NCBI GenBank assembly: GCA_937139405.1
Contig: CAKZPV010000007.1
Coordinates: 1-52,498 of the forward strand
Direction: 5' to 3'
Length of the DNA: 52,498 bases
Origin: an uncultured Nitrospirota bacterium
GTDB lineage: Bacteria; Nitrospirota; Nitrospiria; Nitrospirales; UBA8639
Under the pieces are notes generated by a model. The model had not been told where the DNA came from. It searched no databases and saw only the letters and a program-made list of their open reading frames with translations. The translations under genes were made by a program, and so were the position numbers. Of the stretch, positions 37,471 through 46,501 are shown piece after piece. Position 1 is the stretch's first letter. Every line of letters begins with the position of its first letter.

Positions 37471-38060
37471 AAGCCCTACTACCGAATATCTGGGAATGGT
37501 CTTGGTTTTCAGAAGAAAAACTACTCAATTTCAATGGCCATTTACTGACAGTGGGCGAGCATCGAATACTGGTTGATCCCCCTCCCATGACAGCTGGTGA
37601 TATGGCGTTCGCCCAGCAAGGAGGTCCTGTCGATTACATTCTTCTGACCAATCGAGATCATGAACGAGAAGCAGCCCAGTTGCGAGAAGCGTTTCACTGT
37701 ACCGTGATCGTTCCCGAATTGGATGGCAAGGAGATGGCTCTCACTGCTGATAAAACCTGTAGAGATGGAGAATTGCTCCCGGGTGGCATATGGGTCGTAC
37801 AACTTGCTCATCAAAAGTCTCCTGGTGAAAGCGCATTATTTTTAGAGACAGGGAAAGGCGTTCTTATTGTCGGAGATGCGATTATTGGACATCCTGAAGG
37901 TTCTCTTCGTCATCTCCCTGCAGAAAAATATGCGGATCTCGAGAAGGCTCGTGAAGGCTTGCGGCGCCTTTTAAAGTATCAATTCGACAGTCTCATCGTT
38001 GGCGATGGAGCATCCATTGTGATTGGAGCCAAATCGATCCTTGAAAAAGTGCTTGCTTAG
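37467..38060 (+). CDS. MBL-fold metallohydrolase-like protein with altered metal motif
   Basis: The 197-residue product follows the metallo-beta-lactamase layout: HLLTVGEHRILVDPPPM, then LLTNRDHEREAAQL where the canonical HxHxDH is replaced by N-R-D-H, then LFLETGKGVLIVGDAIIGHP and VGDGASIVIGA. Loss of the first two histidines suggests a changed or absent metal site. Similar divergent proteins with TNRDHxR are known to me only as uncharacterised. Overlaps the 80-residue gene upstream by four bases. Confidence 0.75.
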   Translation: MKALLPNIWEWSWFSEEKLLNFNGHLLTVGEHRILVDPPPMTAGDMAFAQQGGPVDYILLTNRDHEREAAQLREAFHCTVIVPELDGKEMALTADKTCRDGELLPGGIWVVQLAHQKSPGESALFLETGKGVLIVGDAIIGHPEGSLRHLPAEKYADLEKAREGLRRLLKYQFDSLIVGDGASIVIGAKSILEKVLA

Positions 38061-38135
38061 GCATAAAGAACCCACGTGAAATTTTCTTTATGTATTGTTC
38101 CCTGTCTTGTCAGTTGCTGGTGTGAGTGAGTTGTT

Positions 38136-38939
38136 ATGGTTTGGTCTCAATCTGCTGATCTCAATTCGTTAGGCAATCAACATTTCTCAAAGGGTTTTTA
38201 TACCGAAGCCTTTCAATGCTATTCTCAGGCTCTTGAAGTTGATCGTAAAAATGGAGATCAACGTGCATTGGCCACAACATTAGGTAATCTTGGAAACATC
38301 TGCGCCGTCAGTGGGCGTCGGGAGCAAGCCCGTCTATACTACACCGAAGTTCTCGAACTTCAAAAAATCCTCGGCGAAGATCGAGGCATTAGTACGACAC
38401 TAGCCAACTTAGGCAATCTGTCGGCAGATGCGGGTGAATGGGAACGCGCTCGAGCCTATTATTTGGAAGCGTTAGATATCATGAATCTGTTGTCGGATTA
38501 TGTAAGTAAGGCGGTCTTGCTCTCGGACTTAGGATTGGTGGCACGCGAAACGGGCCAAGAAGCAGAGGCCTTATCCTGTTATCAAGAATCTTTGGTGCTC
38601 ATGCGTCGAGTGGGTAATGACGCTGGACAAGCCGATGTGTTTCGCATGATGGCACGGTTATATTTGAGTCAACACCGCTTTGACGAAGCGCAATCGTGTA
38701 CCTTAACGAGCCTGGATGTGGCACGACGATTGAAGGATGAATTACGCATGGGTGGAGCCTGGTATATTCTTGCGAGTTGCCATGAAGCAAGAGGGGAGTG
38801 GGGAAAAGCTGTCCAATACTTACAGAAAGTTGTGCGCGTTGATGAAAAATATCAACTTCCAAAATTAGCCGAAAATACTCAACGACTACAGGCCTTATCA
38901 TTGCGCTTAGCCCAATCTGCGGAATCTTCTGATGAGTGA
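38136..38939 (+). CDS. Tetratricopeptide repeat protein
   Basis: The 267-residue product has about six TPR units of the kinesin-light-chain style: FYTEAFQCYSQALEVDRKNG, ALATTLGNLGNICAVSGRRE, ARLYYTEVLELQKILGEDRG, and ARAYYLEALDIMNLLSDYVS, with repeated LGNLG and Y-x-E-A-L. It probably binds a partner protein in the cytoplasm. Its end overlaps the next gene by eight bases. Confidence 0.85.
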   Translation: MVWSQSADLNSLGNQHFSKGFYTEAFQCYSQALEVDRKNGDQRALATTLGNLGNICAVSGRREQARLYYTEVLELQKILGEDRGISTTLANLGNLSADAGEWERARAYYLEALDIMNLLSDYVSKAVLLSDLGLVARETGQEAEALSCYQESLVLMRRVGNDAGQADVFRMMARLYLSQHRFDEAQSCTLTSLDVARRLKDELRMGGAWYILASCHEARGEWGKAVQYLQKVVRVDEKYQLPKLAENTQRLQALSLRLAQSAESSDE

Positions 38940-39369
38940 AGCGAACGAAATCTCTCCCCATTGGCAATCGGCTCGGTCTTCACTGCTGCTGGATATTTCA
39001 GGGTGGTTCGACTCTCACGAAACTGAACCCTTGACCCTTTCCTTGCCTGATGAGGATTGGTTATTGGAGATCACTCCAGATGGTCGGCTGGTTTGTGTTG
39101 CTGGATACGATCTGGATGATATGAAAAGTATGCTGTCAGATGGAACAGCTGAGGACTTAGGGAGCGACGAATTAGCAAAGCAAGTGAAATTCTTCCTTCA
39201 ACAAACGACCTCAAAATATCGTCGAAGACTGATGGCTGAAGGGTTTACTGAACGTATGGAAATGAATGATGACTTTGTGGCAGCTCATTATGAGCAAGCC
39301 ATTGACTTGAGCTCTACTCAGGAGATTCGACAAAAAATTCACACCTGCCAATCTTGGTTTCGACCGTAA
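38932..39369 (+). CDS. Hypothetical cytoplasmic protein coupled to the TPR gene
   Basis: The 145-residue product is acidic, with a WLLEITPDGRLVCVAGYD strand and a long helix QVKFFLQQTTSKYRRRLM. No signal peptide and no recognised family. The start overlaps the TPR stop (GATGAGTGA), so the two are translationally coupled and the partner of the TPR protein may be this product. Confidence 0.65.
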   Translation: MSEANEISPHWQSARSSLLLDISGWFDSHETEPLTLSLPDEDWLLEITPDGRLVCVAGYDLDDMKSMLSDGTAEDLGSDELAKQVKFFLQQTTSKYRRRLMAEGFTERMEMNDDFVAAHYEQAIDLSSTQEIRQKIHTCQSWFRP

Positions 39370-39414
39370 TTCGCTATCTGACATTTTAGGATTCTTTCAC
39401 GATTCCACTTTCTA

Positions 39415-40437
39415 ATGCCTCGCAAGCTTTCCATTAACACGTTTAAGCAATTTCGAGATGTGGTCTACAGTTTTCGCTTCTCAAGAATCATTTTTACCGC
39501 ACTCGATCTTGATCTCTTCAATGCGATGGGTGCTAGAACATGGACGATCGCTCAACTATCCAAGAGAATCCACACCAGTCAGCGAGGATTAGACATACTT
39601 TGTCGAAACTTGGCGAGTTCAGGCCTTTTAGTCAAAGTACAAGTTGGGTACGAAATCAGCCCATTTGCAAAGGCTTACCTTCAAAAGAGCAGTAAGAACT
39701 TTCGGGGTGATTATCTGACGCTTATGCAACGGCAATGGCAAGAATGGTCGCGTCTGACTGAAGTGGTGACATCTGGCATTCCCGTCGACGGTCAGGAGCC
39801 GGAAACACCTGAATATCGAAGATCTTTTTCCAGGGCCATGCACCATCGTTCTCAAGAACCGGCACAACAAGTTGCCAAGCAAATCTCAATGAAATCTTCC
39901 CGTTCATTTCTCGATTTGGGAGGTGGTCCTGGAACCTATGCGTTGGCATTTATCCAGCACAATCCAAAATTACAGGCGACGGTTATGGATCGTCCAGCTG
40001 CACTTGAAGTTGCGCGGACCCTAGCAAAAAAATCTTCCGCGGAATCGCGACTGTCGTTTCAATCAGCGAATTTCATTGATGACAATATTCCTGGAAAATA
40101 CGATATTGTCTGGTATTCGAATGTGCTCCATATTTACTCACCATCTGAAAACCTCAGAGTTTTTAAGAAAATTAAACGCGCGCTCAAGCCCGGAGGACGC
40201 CTTCTCATCCAAGATACATTCTTGCAAGATGTTCAAGGTCTTCGGCCGCTTGAGAGCAATCTTTTTGCTGTCACCATGCTGCTCTACACAGAGACTGGTA
40301 ATACCTATTCTTTACCAGCTGTCCGCTCGTGGCTTCACAAGGCTGGCCTGAGTCGAACACGTCTGATCCGCTTGAAAGAAGGAACAGGCGATTGGGAAGG
40401 GCAAATCCTTGAGGCACGTCTGCCAGTGAGTTCCTAA
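39415..40437 (+). CDS. O-methyltransferase-like (acetylserotonin/hydroxyneurosporene type)
   Basis: The 340-residue product has the two-domain layout of this family: a winged-helix dimerisation domain (residues 1-130; FTALDLDLFNAMG, ARTWTIAQLSKRIHTSQRGL) and a SAM domain beginning SFLDLGGGPGTYALAF (about 164-179), with WYSNVLHIYSPSE and ALKPGGRLLIQDTFL. It would methylate a small-molecule hydroxyl; the substrate is unknown. The gene follows the TPR cluster with a 45-base gap. Confidence 0.88.
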   Translation: MPRKLSINTFKQFRDVVYSFRFSRIIFTALDLDLFNAMGARTWTIAQLSKRIHTSQRGLDILCRNLASSGLLVKVQVGYEISPFAKAYLQKSSKNFRGDYLTLMQRQWQEWSRLTEVVTSGIPVDGQEPETPEYRRSFSRAMHHRSQEPAQQVAKQISMKSSRSFLDLGGGPGTYALAFIQHNPKLQATVMDRPAALEVARTLAKKSSAESRLSFQSANFIDDNIPGKYDIVWYSNVLHIYSPSENLRVFKKIKRALKPGGRLLIQDTFLQDVQGLRPLESNLFAVTMLLYTETGNTYSLPAVRSWLHKAGLSRTRLIRLKEGTGDWEGQILEARLPVSS

Positions 40438-40552
40438 GCTTCTGATAGGACTTTGAAGAATCTTATACTGTCTTGTGTGCTCTTCACCGGCATCGAACTG
40501 AAAATTTCAGTTTGTTCTTGAAAAAATAAATGTAAGCTAATAACGAGTTAAT

Positions 40553-41068
40553 TTATGATTCAGCCCCGGTCTGTGCGGTAGATTCTTCGAGATAAGGTCT
40601 TAAATGTTCGTAAGCATTTCGGAGATTTTGTGTGTCATGTTCCCATGCTTCTAAAAAAGCGGAAAATCGACTGCGGTCGTATAACCCTGGCATCCATGCC
40701 ATACCGAAAAGATTTCCAGTTGTTGACCAATAAAAACGGGCGACCTGATTGGCCTTATTCAGAGTATTGAGCACTTCGTATCGCGCTAAGCCACTCGCCT
40801 CCTTCTTTTTCCCTGGAAATCCTGTCTGTAGGCGAATTCCTCCTTGAAAATACGTGATGTAGAGATGAATCTTCGCATGGTGTTGAGCTCGAATACCTTT
40901 CTCCACCAGATCACATTGATACCCCAAAAACTCTAAATGCTCTATGAGCGGGTCCGTGCGGTTAGCCTCCTTGGCTTGGCCAATATGTGGCAAAATACAC
41001 ATGCTTAGCGCGAGCACGAAAATACAGCAGTAGAAATATATTCTCTGGCGGTTTCTTAGATTCATCAT
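40553..41068 (-). CDS. Exported protein, YbjN-like fold possible
   Basis: The 171-residue product has a signal peptide (YFYCCIFVLALSMCILPHIG, cleavage near GQA). The mature part reads LEFLGYQCDLVEKGIRAQHH, then LQTGFPGKKKEASGLARYEV and LNKANQVARFYW, a layout reminiscent of the YbjN/type-III-chaperone-like fold. The assignment is weak. It is convergent with the O-methyltransferase gene. Confidence 0.55.
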   Translation of the reverse strand: MMNLRNRQRIYFYCCIFVLALSMCILPHIGQAKEANRTDPLIEHLEFLGYQCDLVEKGIRAQHHAKIHLYITYFQGGIRLQTGFPGKKKEASGLARYEVLNTLNKANQVARFYWSTTGNLFGMAWMPGLYDRSRFSAFLEAWEHDTQNLRNAYEHLRPYLEESTAQTGAES

Positions 41069-41327
41069 GATCTCCTTTATTTCGCTTAATACTCATCCAC
41101 TTTACACATGAATAATTTTCGAAAGATTCTAAGGTCATTTCTTAGATTCTTTTACTGAAATCTATTCTTTTTGTCTAGAGTATTGAGATCTTATCACAGA
41201 AGAATGAGAACATAGATGATAGCTTAGCCTATTGTTCTGTTTCTTTTGCAAAGAATTCTTTGTAATGGAGAAACGTCTTCAATGAATTGCCGAGTGCAGC
41301 CCCACAGGAATTCTATGTGGCCAGATA

Positions 41328-43508
41328 TCATGATAATGGGGGGGGAGACGGTACAGGCTCTTTTGCTGTCAAAGATGAAGGTGAAACCTGAGAGCCTAAG
41401 CTTGGCAAATTGACAAAAAAGGTGGTGCCACGTCCCTTGAGACTTTGAACTTCAATTCTTCCTCTATGCTCTTGAATGATTTGATGTGCAATAGCTAAAC
41501 CCAACCCCGTCCCTTCATGTTCTTCGCTTAAATGTTTTGTCGTGAAAAATGGATCAAAAATATGTTCAATATCTTCAGGCGCAATGCCTGATCCTGCATC
41601 TTGAATTTCAACTTGGACCCATTCAGATTTTTCATGAGGTCGAAGATGATGAGTGCGAACCGTTAACACTCCGCCATCCGGCAACATGGCTTCAACGGCA
41701 TTAAACAAAAAATTCAGAATGACTTGTTTGAGTTGTTGCCGGTCAGCAAAGATTTTGGGTAAATCCCGCATCAGATTGGTTTCAATCACAATCAGTTCAT
41801 GAGAAGGACGAACTCGTAATGTATACAAACAGGATTCCACAATATCGTTCAGATCTTCTTCTCGTAAGAAAGGCTCCATGGGTTTGGCATAATCCAAGAT
41901 CTCTCGAGTTAATCGTTCGATGCGAAACACATCTTCTTTGACCACTTTGCTAAACCGAGCCAGAAATTGCTCATCATCTTTTCGTTCAGGGGCTAAATCC
42001 ACAAAAGCTTTAATCGATGTGAGAGGATTTCTGATTTCGTGAGCCAACCCTCCTGCCATTGTTTCGAGTGAACGAAGCCGATCCGTTCGGCGCACCAACG
42101 ATTGAGAACGTTTTAATTCTTCATAGAGCAGGGCATTGTCCAATGCAATAGACGCTTCTTGCGCCAAAGTGGTCAATAATTCTAGCTCTTGAGATGTATA
42201 ACCTCCTCCGCTGTTTATGACCTGTCCAAACACACAAAACCCTAATAGCCGATTCTTATTGACTAATGGTAAACAGACTTTCGTGCCAATAGTGGCGAGC
42301 TGAGTGATAACGGCTTGAGCTTGTGGATCTGGCAAAGAATCTTTCAATTCATCAAGAACAAAACACATCGTACCTTGCCGCCACCGATCTTCCAATGAAG
42401 AAACATGGCCGAGCTGCAAGCTAGGAAAATCACTCAACGGTTTTCCGAAGCTAGAAATAGGGTTGTAATCTGGGCTTCCTGTCTTTCGTAAATAGATGGT
42501 TCCCCATTCCAGACCTAAACTTGGACAAATGGATTGAACAATCGTGGACGTCAAATCTTTTAATTCTAAAATGGACACCAAAGATTTTGAAAAATTTAGC
42601 ACCGTCTTATACTGATCATAACGATCTTTAAACAGGGCTTTCGTGATCAATGTGGTGGCCTGTGTCTTCAGCGAAGAAGCGCCAAAGACCAGTAAAAGCA
42701 AGACGAAGAGTTCGACAAGAGAATAGCCAATATTGATTGATCCGAAATACCATTGTTGGCCGAGTAATAAGGTTGGATATGCTGGAAATGCGACTAAGAG
42801 GACTAGTAGGCTTCCTGTCACTCCTCGTTCCAGGGCGGTCCCTAAATCCATGAGTCGATACCGTAACAGCGTATAGGCGACGACAGAGGTGTAGACGGTG
42901 AGGAGAATAACGCCATTGGGTTGAATATTGATGCCATACCATAGGGGGAAAGTGGTTAGGCCTCCGCCATAAGCCATAATGGAACCAATGGCTAACAGAT
43001 AAAAACGGTATCGTTCTGCCCCACTCTTGCTTCGAGCGCCTTGCAACAATAACCACGTCCCATACAGTGAACAGAGACCAAACCAGGGGAGATAGAAATG
43101 AAAGGCTGGTCCTGGTTTCGGCCAAAAACGAAATCCAGCAACCGAATGTACATCAGCCACAAAGTATGGTGTGAAATTAAACAGAAAAAAGATCAGGCCA
43201 ATTCCTGCTAAAAACCACAGCAACCGTTGTTTGCCTTGAATCTTGTCTAATAAGGTCAAGACGTGAAAGAGATAAGCAACAGGTAAGAAGATCGCGCCGA
43301 CCATGAGTAGGCGAACATAAAATAAGGCTGAAGCGTGAGAAGTTGAAATCTGCCAGGCCCAGTAGCCATACCCCCAGGTTGCGGCAGTGAGAGCATAGAG
43401 CCCATAGGCTTGATGTTTAGGGTTAGTCGGATTTCTTGAGTAAACAATAATTCCGGAAATGGTGGCGGCTAGCCCATTGAGAAGTCCGCTGAAAGCGTGA
43501 AAAGTCAC
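41328..43508 (-). CDS. Orphan membrane sensor histidine kinase (7TM-GAF-HisKA-HATPase)
   Basis: The 726-residue product has seven or eight transmembrane helices in residues 1-290 (HisKN_7TM-like), a GAF domain at about 310-460, the dimerisation helix with LAHEIRNPLTSI (H490 phosphoacceptor), and a HATPase_c domain (NFLFNAVEAM, DAGSGIAPEDIEHIFDPFFT, GTGLGLAIAHQIIQEHRG). It would sense a membrane or small-molecule signal and phosphorylate a response regulator. No response regulator gene is visible in the window. The architecture also resembles PEP-CTERM-associated PrsK kinases. Confidence 0.92.
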   Translation of the reverse strand: MTFHAFSGLLNGLAATISGIIVYSRNPTNPKHQAYGLYALTAATWGYGYWAWQISTSHASALFYVRLLMVGAIFLPVAYLFHVLTLLDKIQGKQRLLWFLAGIGLIFFLFNFTPYFVADVHSVAGFRFWPKPGPAFHFYLPWFGLCSLYGTWLLLQGARSKSGAERYRFYLLAIGSIMAYGGGLTTFPLWYGINIQPNGVILLTVYTSVVAYTLLRYRLMDLGTALERGVTGSLLVLLVAFPAYPTLLLGQQWYFGSINIGYSLVELFVLLLLVFGASSLKTQATTLITKALFKDRYDQYKTVLNFSKSLVSILELKDLTSTIVQSICPSLGLEWGTIYLRKTGSPDYNPISSFGKPLSDFPSLQLGHVSSLEDRWRQGTMCFVLDELKDSLPDPQAQAVITQLATIGTKVCLPLVNKNRLLGFCVFGQVINSGGGYTSQELELLTTLAQEASIALDNALLYEELKRSQSLVRRTDRLRSLETMAGGLAHEIRNPLTSIKAFVDLAPERKDDEQFLARFSKVVKEDVFRIERLTREILDYAKPMEPFLREEDLNDIVESCLYTLRVRPSHELIVIETNLMRDLPKIFADRQQLKQVILNFLFNAVEAMLPDGGVLTVRTHHLRPHEKSEWVQVEIQDAGSGIAPEDIEHIFDPFFTTKHLSEEHEGTGLGLAIAHQIIQEHRGRIEVQSLKGRGTTFFVNLPSLGSQVSPSSLTAKEPVPSPPPLS

Positions 43509-43702
43509 CTAGCAGAAAAGCTCCGGGGTGAGACTGACTTATTCCTGTCGTTTGTTTTATGACAGAAGATGCTATTGGACAATAATTACAAGGAGAAGTC
43601 AAAGCTTTCTGTTCCTTTAATCTATTCCTCAGTGATGAATGGCTAGGGATAGACGATGATTATGCCTACCTGTCTTTTTGAGTACTTTGGTCGGAGGGAA
43701 GT

Positions 43703-46024
43703 TTAAGCGGCTTTCATCAAAGCATTGCCCAGGTTGTTTTGATGTTGCAGGAGAGCGTGAGGTTTTTGAGTTGAAAGCCTGGGGATCTGTGTGAAGGATT
43801 CAGGTTTTTCTAAAACAATCAAATAGGCTTGGTTGGAAAACGTAGGATACACCCCCGCATACACACAATTCAGTGCATCGAGAGCCTTCTCCCATTCTGG
43901 CTGATCAAAAAAGCAAAATTGTCCCTCTTTTTCGGCTTGTCGAATTTTCCCATAATTATTCAGAAGTTCTCTAGCTTCAGCTTTCTGCTCTCTTGCCCCT
44001 ACTTGGCTGACCAAACTTTGATAGATACCAGAAAAATCTCCATTAGGCTTAAGGTTAGAGAGTACCATGCGCCCACCGGGAGCGAGAACTCGAAACAATT
44101 CTTGTAAGGCGGCTTGAGGGTTTGCAATATATCCAAGCACTAAATTTGAGACGATCCGATCAAATTGATTATCAGCAAAAGGCAATGGATATTGTAGATC
44201 AACTTGCGACCATGACATTTGTAGAGGGGAGAGCAAAGCAGTTCGGGATTTTTGTTGAGCGTGATAAGCTTGAGTCATCTGAGATTGAGCTCTTCCTAGT
44301 GCTTGATGAATGACATCGATACCGACATAACGAATGGGGGAATCCGAAATCTGTTGCGATTGATTCGCTCGCTTCTGTAAAGATTGTAAGAAGAACAATC
44401 CAACGTTCCCATTTCCACAACCCGCGTCTAAAAACTGTTGGCCAGGAGTAATAGGACCTAAAGCATGAAAGACATGATCTAACAGTTGCACATAGTCCTG
44501 GCAGGATCCGACGGTTTGGAAATTCCCCAAATAATCACTCCAGAATGCTTGTCCGACTTCAGTAGGGAGCTGCTGTTTCAGCATCATTTTCTCTTGGCGT
44601 TTTTGCCTGCCTAGATCTGCGCGATTAGGATCCTGAATGCTACTATTTTTGAGATGGACATCTAAGTGTTCATGACAATGCTGAATGATTTGCTGATATG
44701 CTTTTCGCGCGATTTTGGGATTTTCCTGAAGACGGTGCAATGCTTCGGGAACATCTAGCCACTTGGACAGGTGTGAATCTATCGACTGTTTAAACTTCTC
44801 TAATGCGTGTTTATCTATCCAGGCATCTTTCCCTGCAGAAATATACATGATTGGTGTTTGTAAGGATTGAACATCTTGAAGTGTGGTTTGTAATGTAGAA
44901 AAATTATTTGATAGGGCATCACGTAAAAATTGTTGCCCGACATTAAAACCAATAATATTCGCAGAATCTTGAATCATTCCATTGAGATAGTTCGCAAAGA
45001 CATCATCTTGGTGAACGGTGGCGACTGATTGCTGAACATCAACAATACCAACGAGCGATACCAAAAGCGAAAGAGAGGGCTTTTCAGCTTCCGCTTTCAA
45101 TGCTACGCGAGAAGCTAAACTGGATGCCACACCGATGATTGGGCAACCAGGCCATTGTTGATGTGCAAACTGCGTCATCGCTTGAAAGTCCTGTTTCATG
45201 GAAGAAAGGGTAATATTAAAATGTTTTCCCTGACTTTCTCCAACATGATTAGTATGGTCATAGCGGATCACATGAAAGCCATTGTTCGCAAAATAATAGG
45301 CTAACGTCAGGTAGTCTCGTTTTGTTTCTCCATATCCAGGCGCCAGAACAACGACCGGCAATGTGGAAAGATCTGTGTCGAGTGGATAATCGTGGTAGGC
45401 CATAATCGAATGACTAGAATCATTCTGTATAGACATCTTAGAGCTTTCTATGTGTTGAGCTTTTTGATATGCGCATTTACTTGGATGACTTAAGAGTTTA
45501 TTCGTGGAAGCAACAAGCGGGGCCTCATTAGTTTGTGGATCTATTTCATATGAATCCTCCTCTTTTCCTTCTGTCAATTGACTGATAACAAAACTTCCAA
45601 GCTGGAAAGAATAATTTTGAGCATCATGGCTTGTCTTATGCGCTCCATGTAAACCAGGCAATTCAACAAGAAGAATCGTTGTTCCTTCCCAGGTCGTCGA
45701 GCCTCGTTGAATGTGACTCTGTTGAATAATCCCAGTCTGAGCTTGCATGAGGGAGTCTGACGTTTTTCCAAAACACCGAAACTGCAGTTCTTGTCCAACT
45801 TGAACTGGGGGCATTCCTTGAATGCGTATTTCTAAAGATCTGGTACTCAAAAATTCTATCTGACCATCCCAATTCCCACCCAGACAATGAAGATACAAGG
45901 GGACTGCATGATATTGCTGGATGGTGTTGTTCTCATCTCTCGCAGGCCACGAAGGTTTTTTAGGCATGAATTGCTCAACTCGTTGGGATCGTGATTTCGA
46001 AGAGCCGGTAACCATTCCATTCAT
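43703..46024 (-). CDS. Fusion: PilZ-like + LuxD-like acyl hydrolase + SAM methyltransferase
   Basis: The 773-residue product has a good ribosome binding site (AAGGGGG, 8 bases away). Residues 35-125 are a beta-barrel of possible PilZ type. Residues 215-450 resemble LuxD, the myristoyl-ACP thioesterase of luminous bacteria: VLAPGYGETKRDYLTLAYYF, NGFHVIRYDHTNHVGESQG, GVASSLASRVALKAEAEK, SAGKDAWID and HRLQENP. The likely triad is S302-D400-H430, spaced 98 and 30 residues, as in LuxD (S114-D211-H241, 97 and 30). Residues 490-745 are a class I methyltransferase: FLDAGCGNGNVGLFF, YVGIDVIHQALG, and LAPGGRMVLSNLKPNGD. I see no luciferase genes. A role in making or methylating a fatty-acid-derived product is inference. 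Confidence 0.85.
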   Translation of the reverse strand: MNGMVTGSSKSRSQRVEQFMPKKPSWPARDENNTIQQYHAVPLYLHCLGGNWDGQIEFLSTRSLEIRIQGMPPVQVGQELQFRCFGKTSDSLMQAQTGIIQQSHIQRGSTTWEGTTILLVELPGLHGAHKTSHDAQNYSFQLGSFVISQLTEGKEEDSYEIDPQTNEAPLVASTNKLLSHPSKCAYQKAQHIESSKMSIQNDSSHSIMAYHDYPLDTDLSTLPVVVLAPGYGETKRDYLTLAYYFANNGFHVIRYDHTNHVGESQGKHFNITLSSMKQDFQAMTQFAHQQWPGCPIIGVASSLASRVALKAEAEKPSLSLLVSLVGIVDVQQSVATVHQDDVFANYLNGMIQDSANIIGFNVGQQFLRDALSNNFSTLQTTLQDVQSLQTPIMYISAGKDAWIDKHALEKFKQSIDSHLSKWLDVPEALHRLQENPKIARKAYQQIIQHCHEHLDVHLKNSSIQDPNRADLGRQKRQEKMMLKQQLPTEVGQAFWSDYLGNFQTVGSCQDYVQLLDHVFHALGPITPGQQFLDAGCGNGNVGLFFLQSLQKRANQSQQISDSPIRYVGIDVIHQALGRAQSQMTQAYHAQQKSRTALLSPLQMSWSQVDLQYPLPFADNQFDRIVSNLVLGYIANPQAALQELFRVLAPGGRMVLSNLKPNGDFSGIYQSLVSQVGAREQKAEARELLNNYGKIRQAEKEGQFCFFDQPEWEKALDALNCVYAGVYPTFSNQAYLIVLEKPESFTQIPRLSTQKPHALLQHQNNLGNALMKAA

Positions 46025-46501
46025 CGTCTATTCCCCCTTATTCACCTAAATGAATTTACTTATAGTTCAGAGCAAACGATTCCTCGGATTCAGAAGAATC
46101 CCAATCAGATTCGCTGAACAGGATGACTCTGTTTAAAAATGAATCGGAGAAGGCGATGTGACAGGGGAGGGGGTTGCCTGAATGATATAACTGAATTCAG
46201 GGTGCCTTCTGATTCATCTCATTCTATTGACTAGAGCAACCTGGATGCCAAATCGGCTTTACTCTCAACGCCTCTGAGGAAAAAGAGAGATAGCGTTTGA
46301 AATACTAGGAAAAATTTTCCGAAACACGTAAAACCCCGATGGACAAAGTCCTGTTACAAGTGAAGACGAACTGTCGAGCGACTGACAGGGCTGCCATGAT
46401 TGCGTAGAGATCCCTGACACTCTTTGCTTCTTATGCATTGACTCGGGATCTTTGGCTACCTAGAATTCACTCACCACCATCAACATCACGAGGAGGTTCG
46501 T
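46025..46501. other. Long leader region upstream of the EF-G paralogue
   Basis: About 475 bases between divergent genes without a supported coding frame. It contains small dyads: CTGTC/GACAG near 46370 and AGATCCC/GGGATCT (46408-46414 with 46445-46451, 30-base loop). There is no T-tract, so no terminator. These could lie in the 5' untranslated leader of the gene at 46502. Two promoters are expected here but not resolved. Confidence 0.35.
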
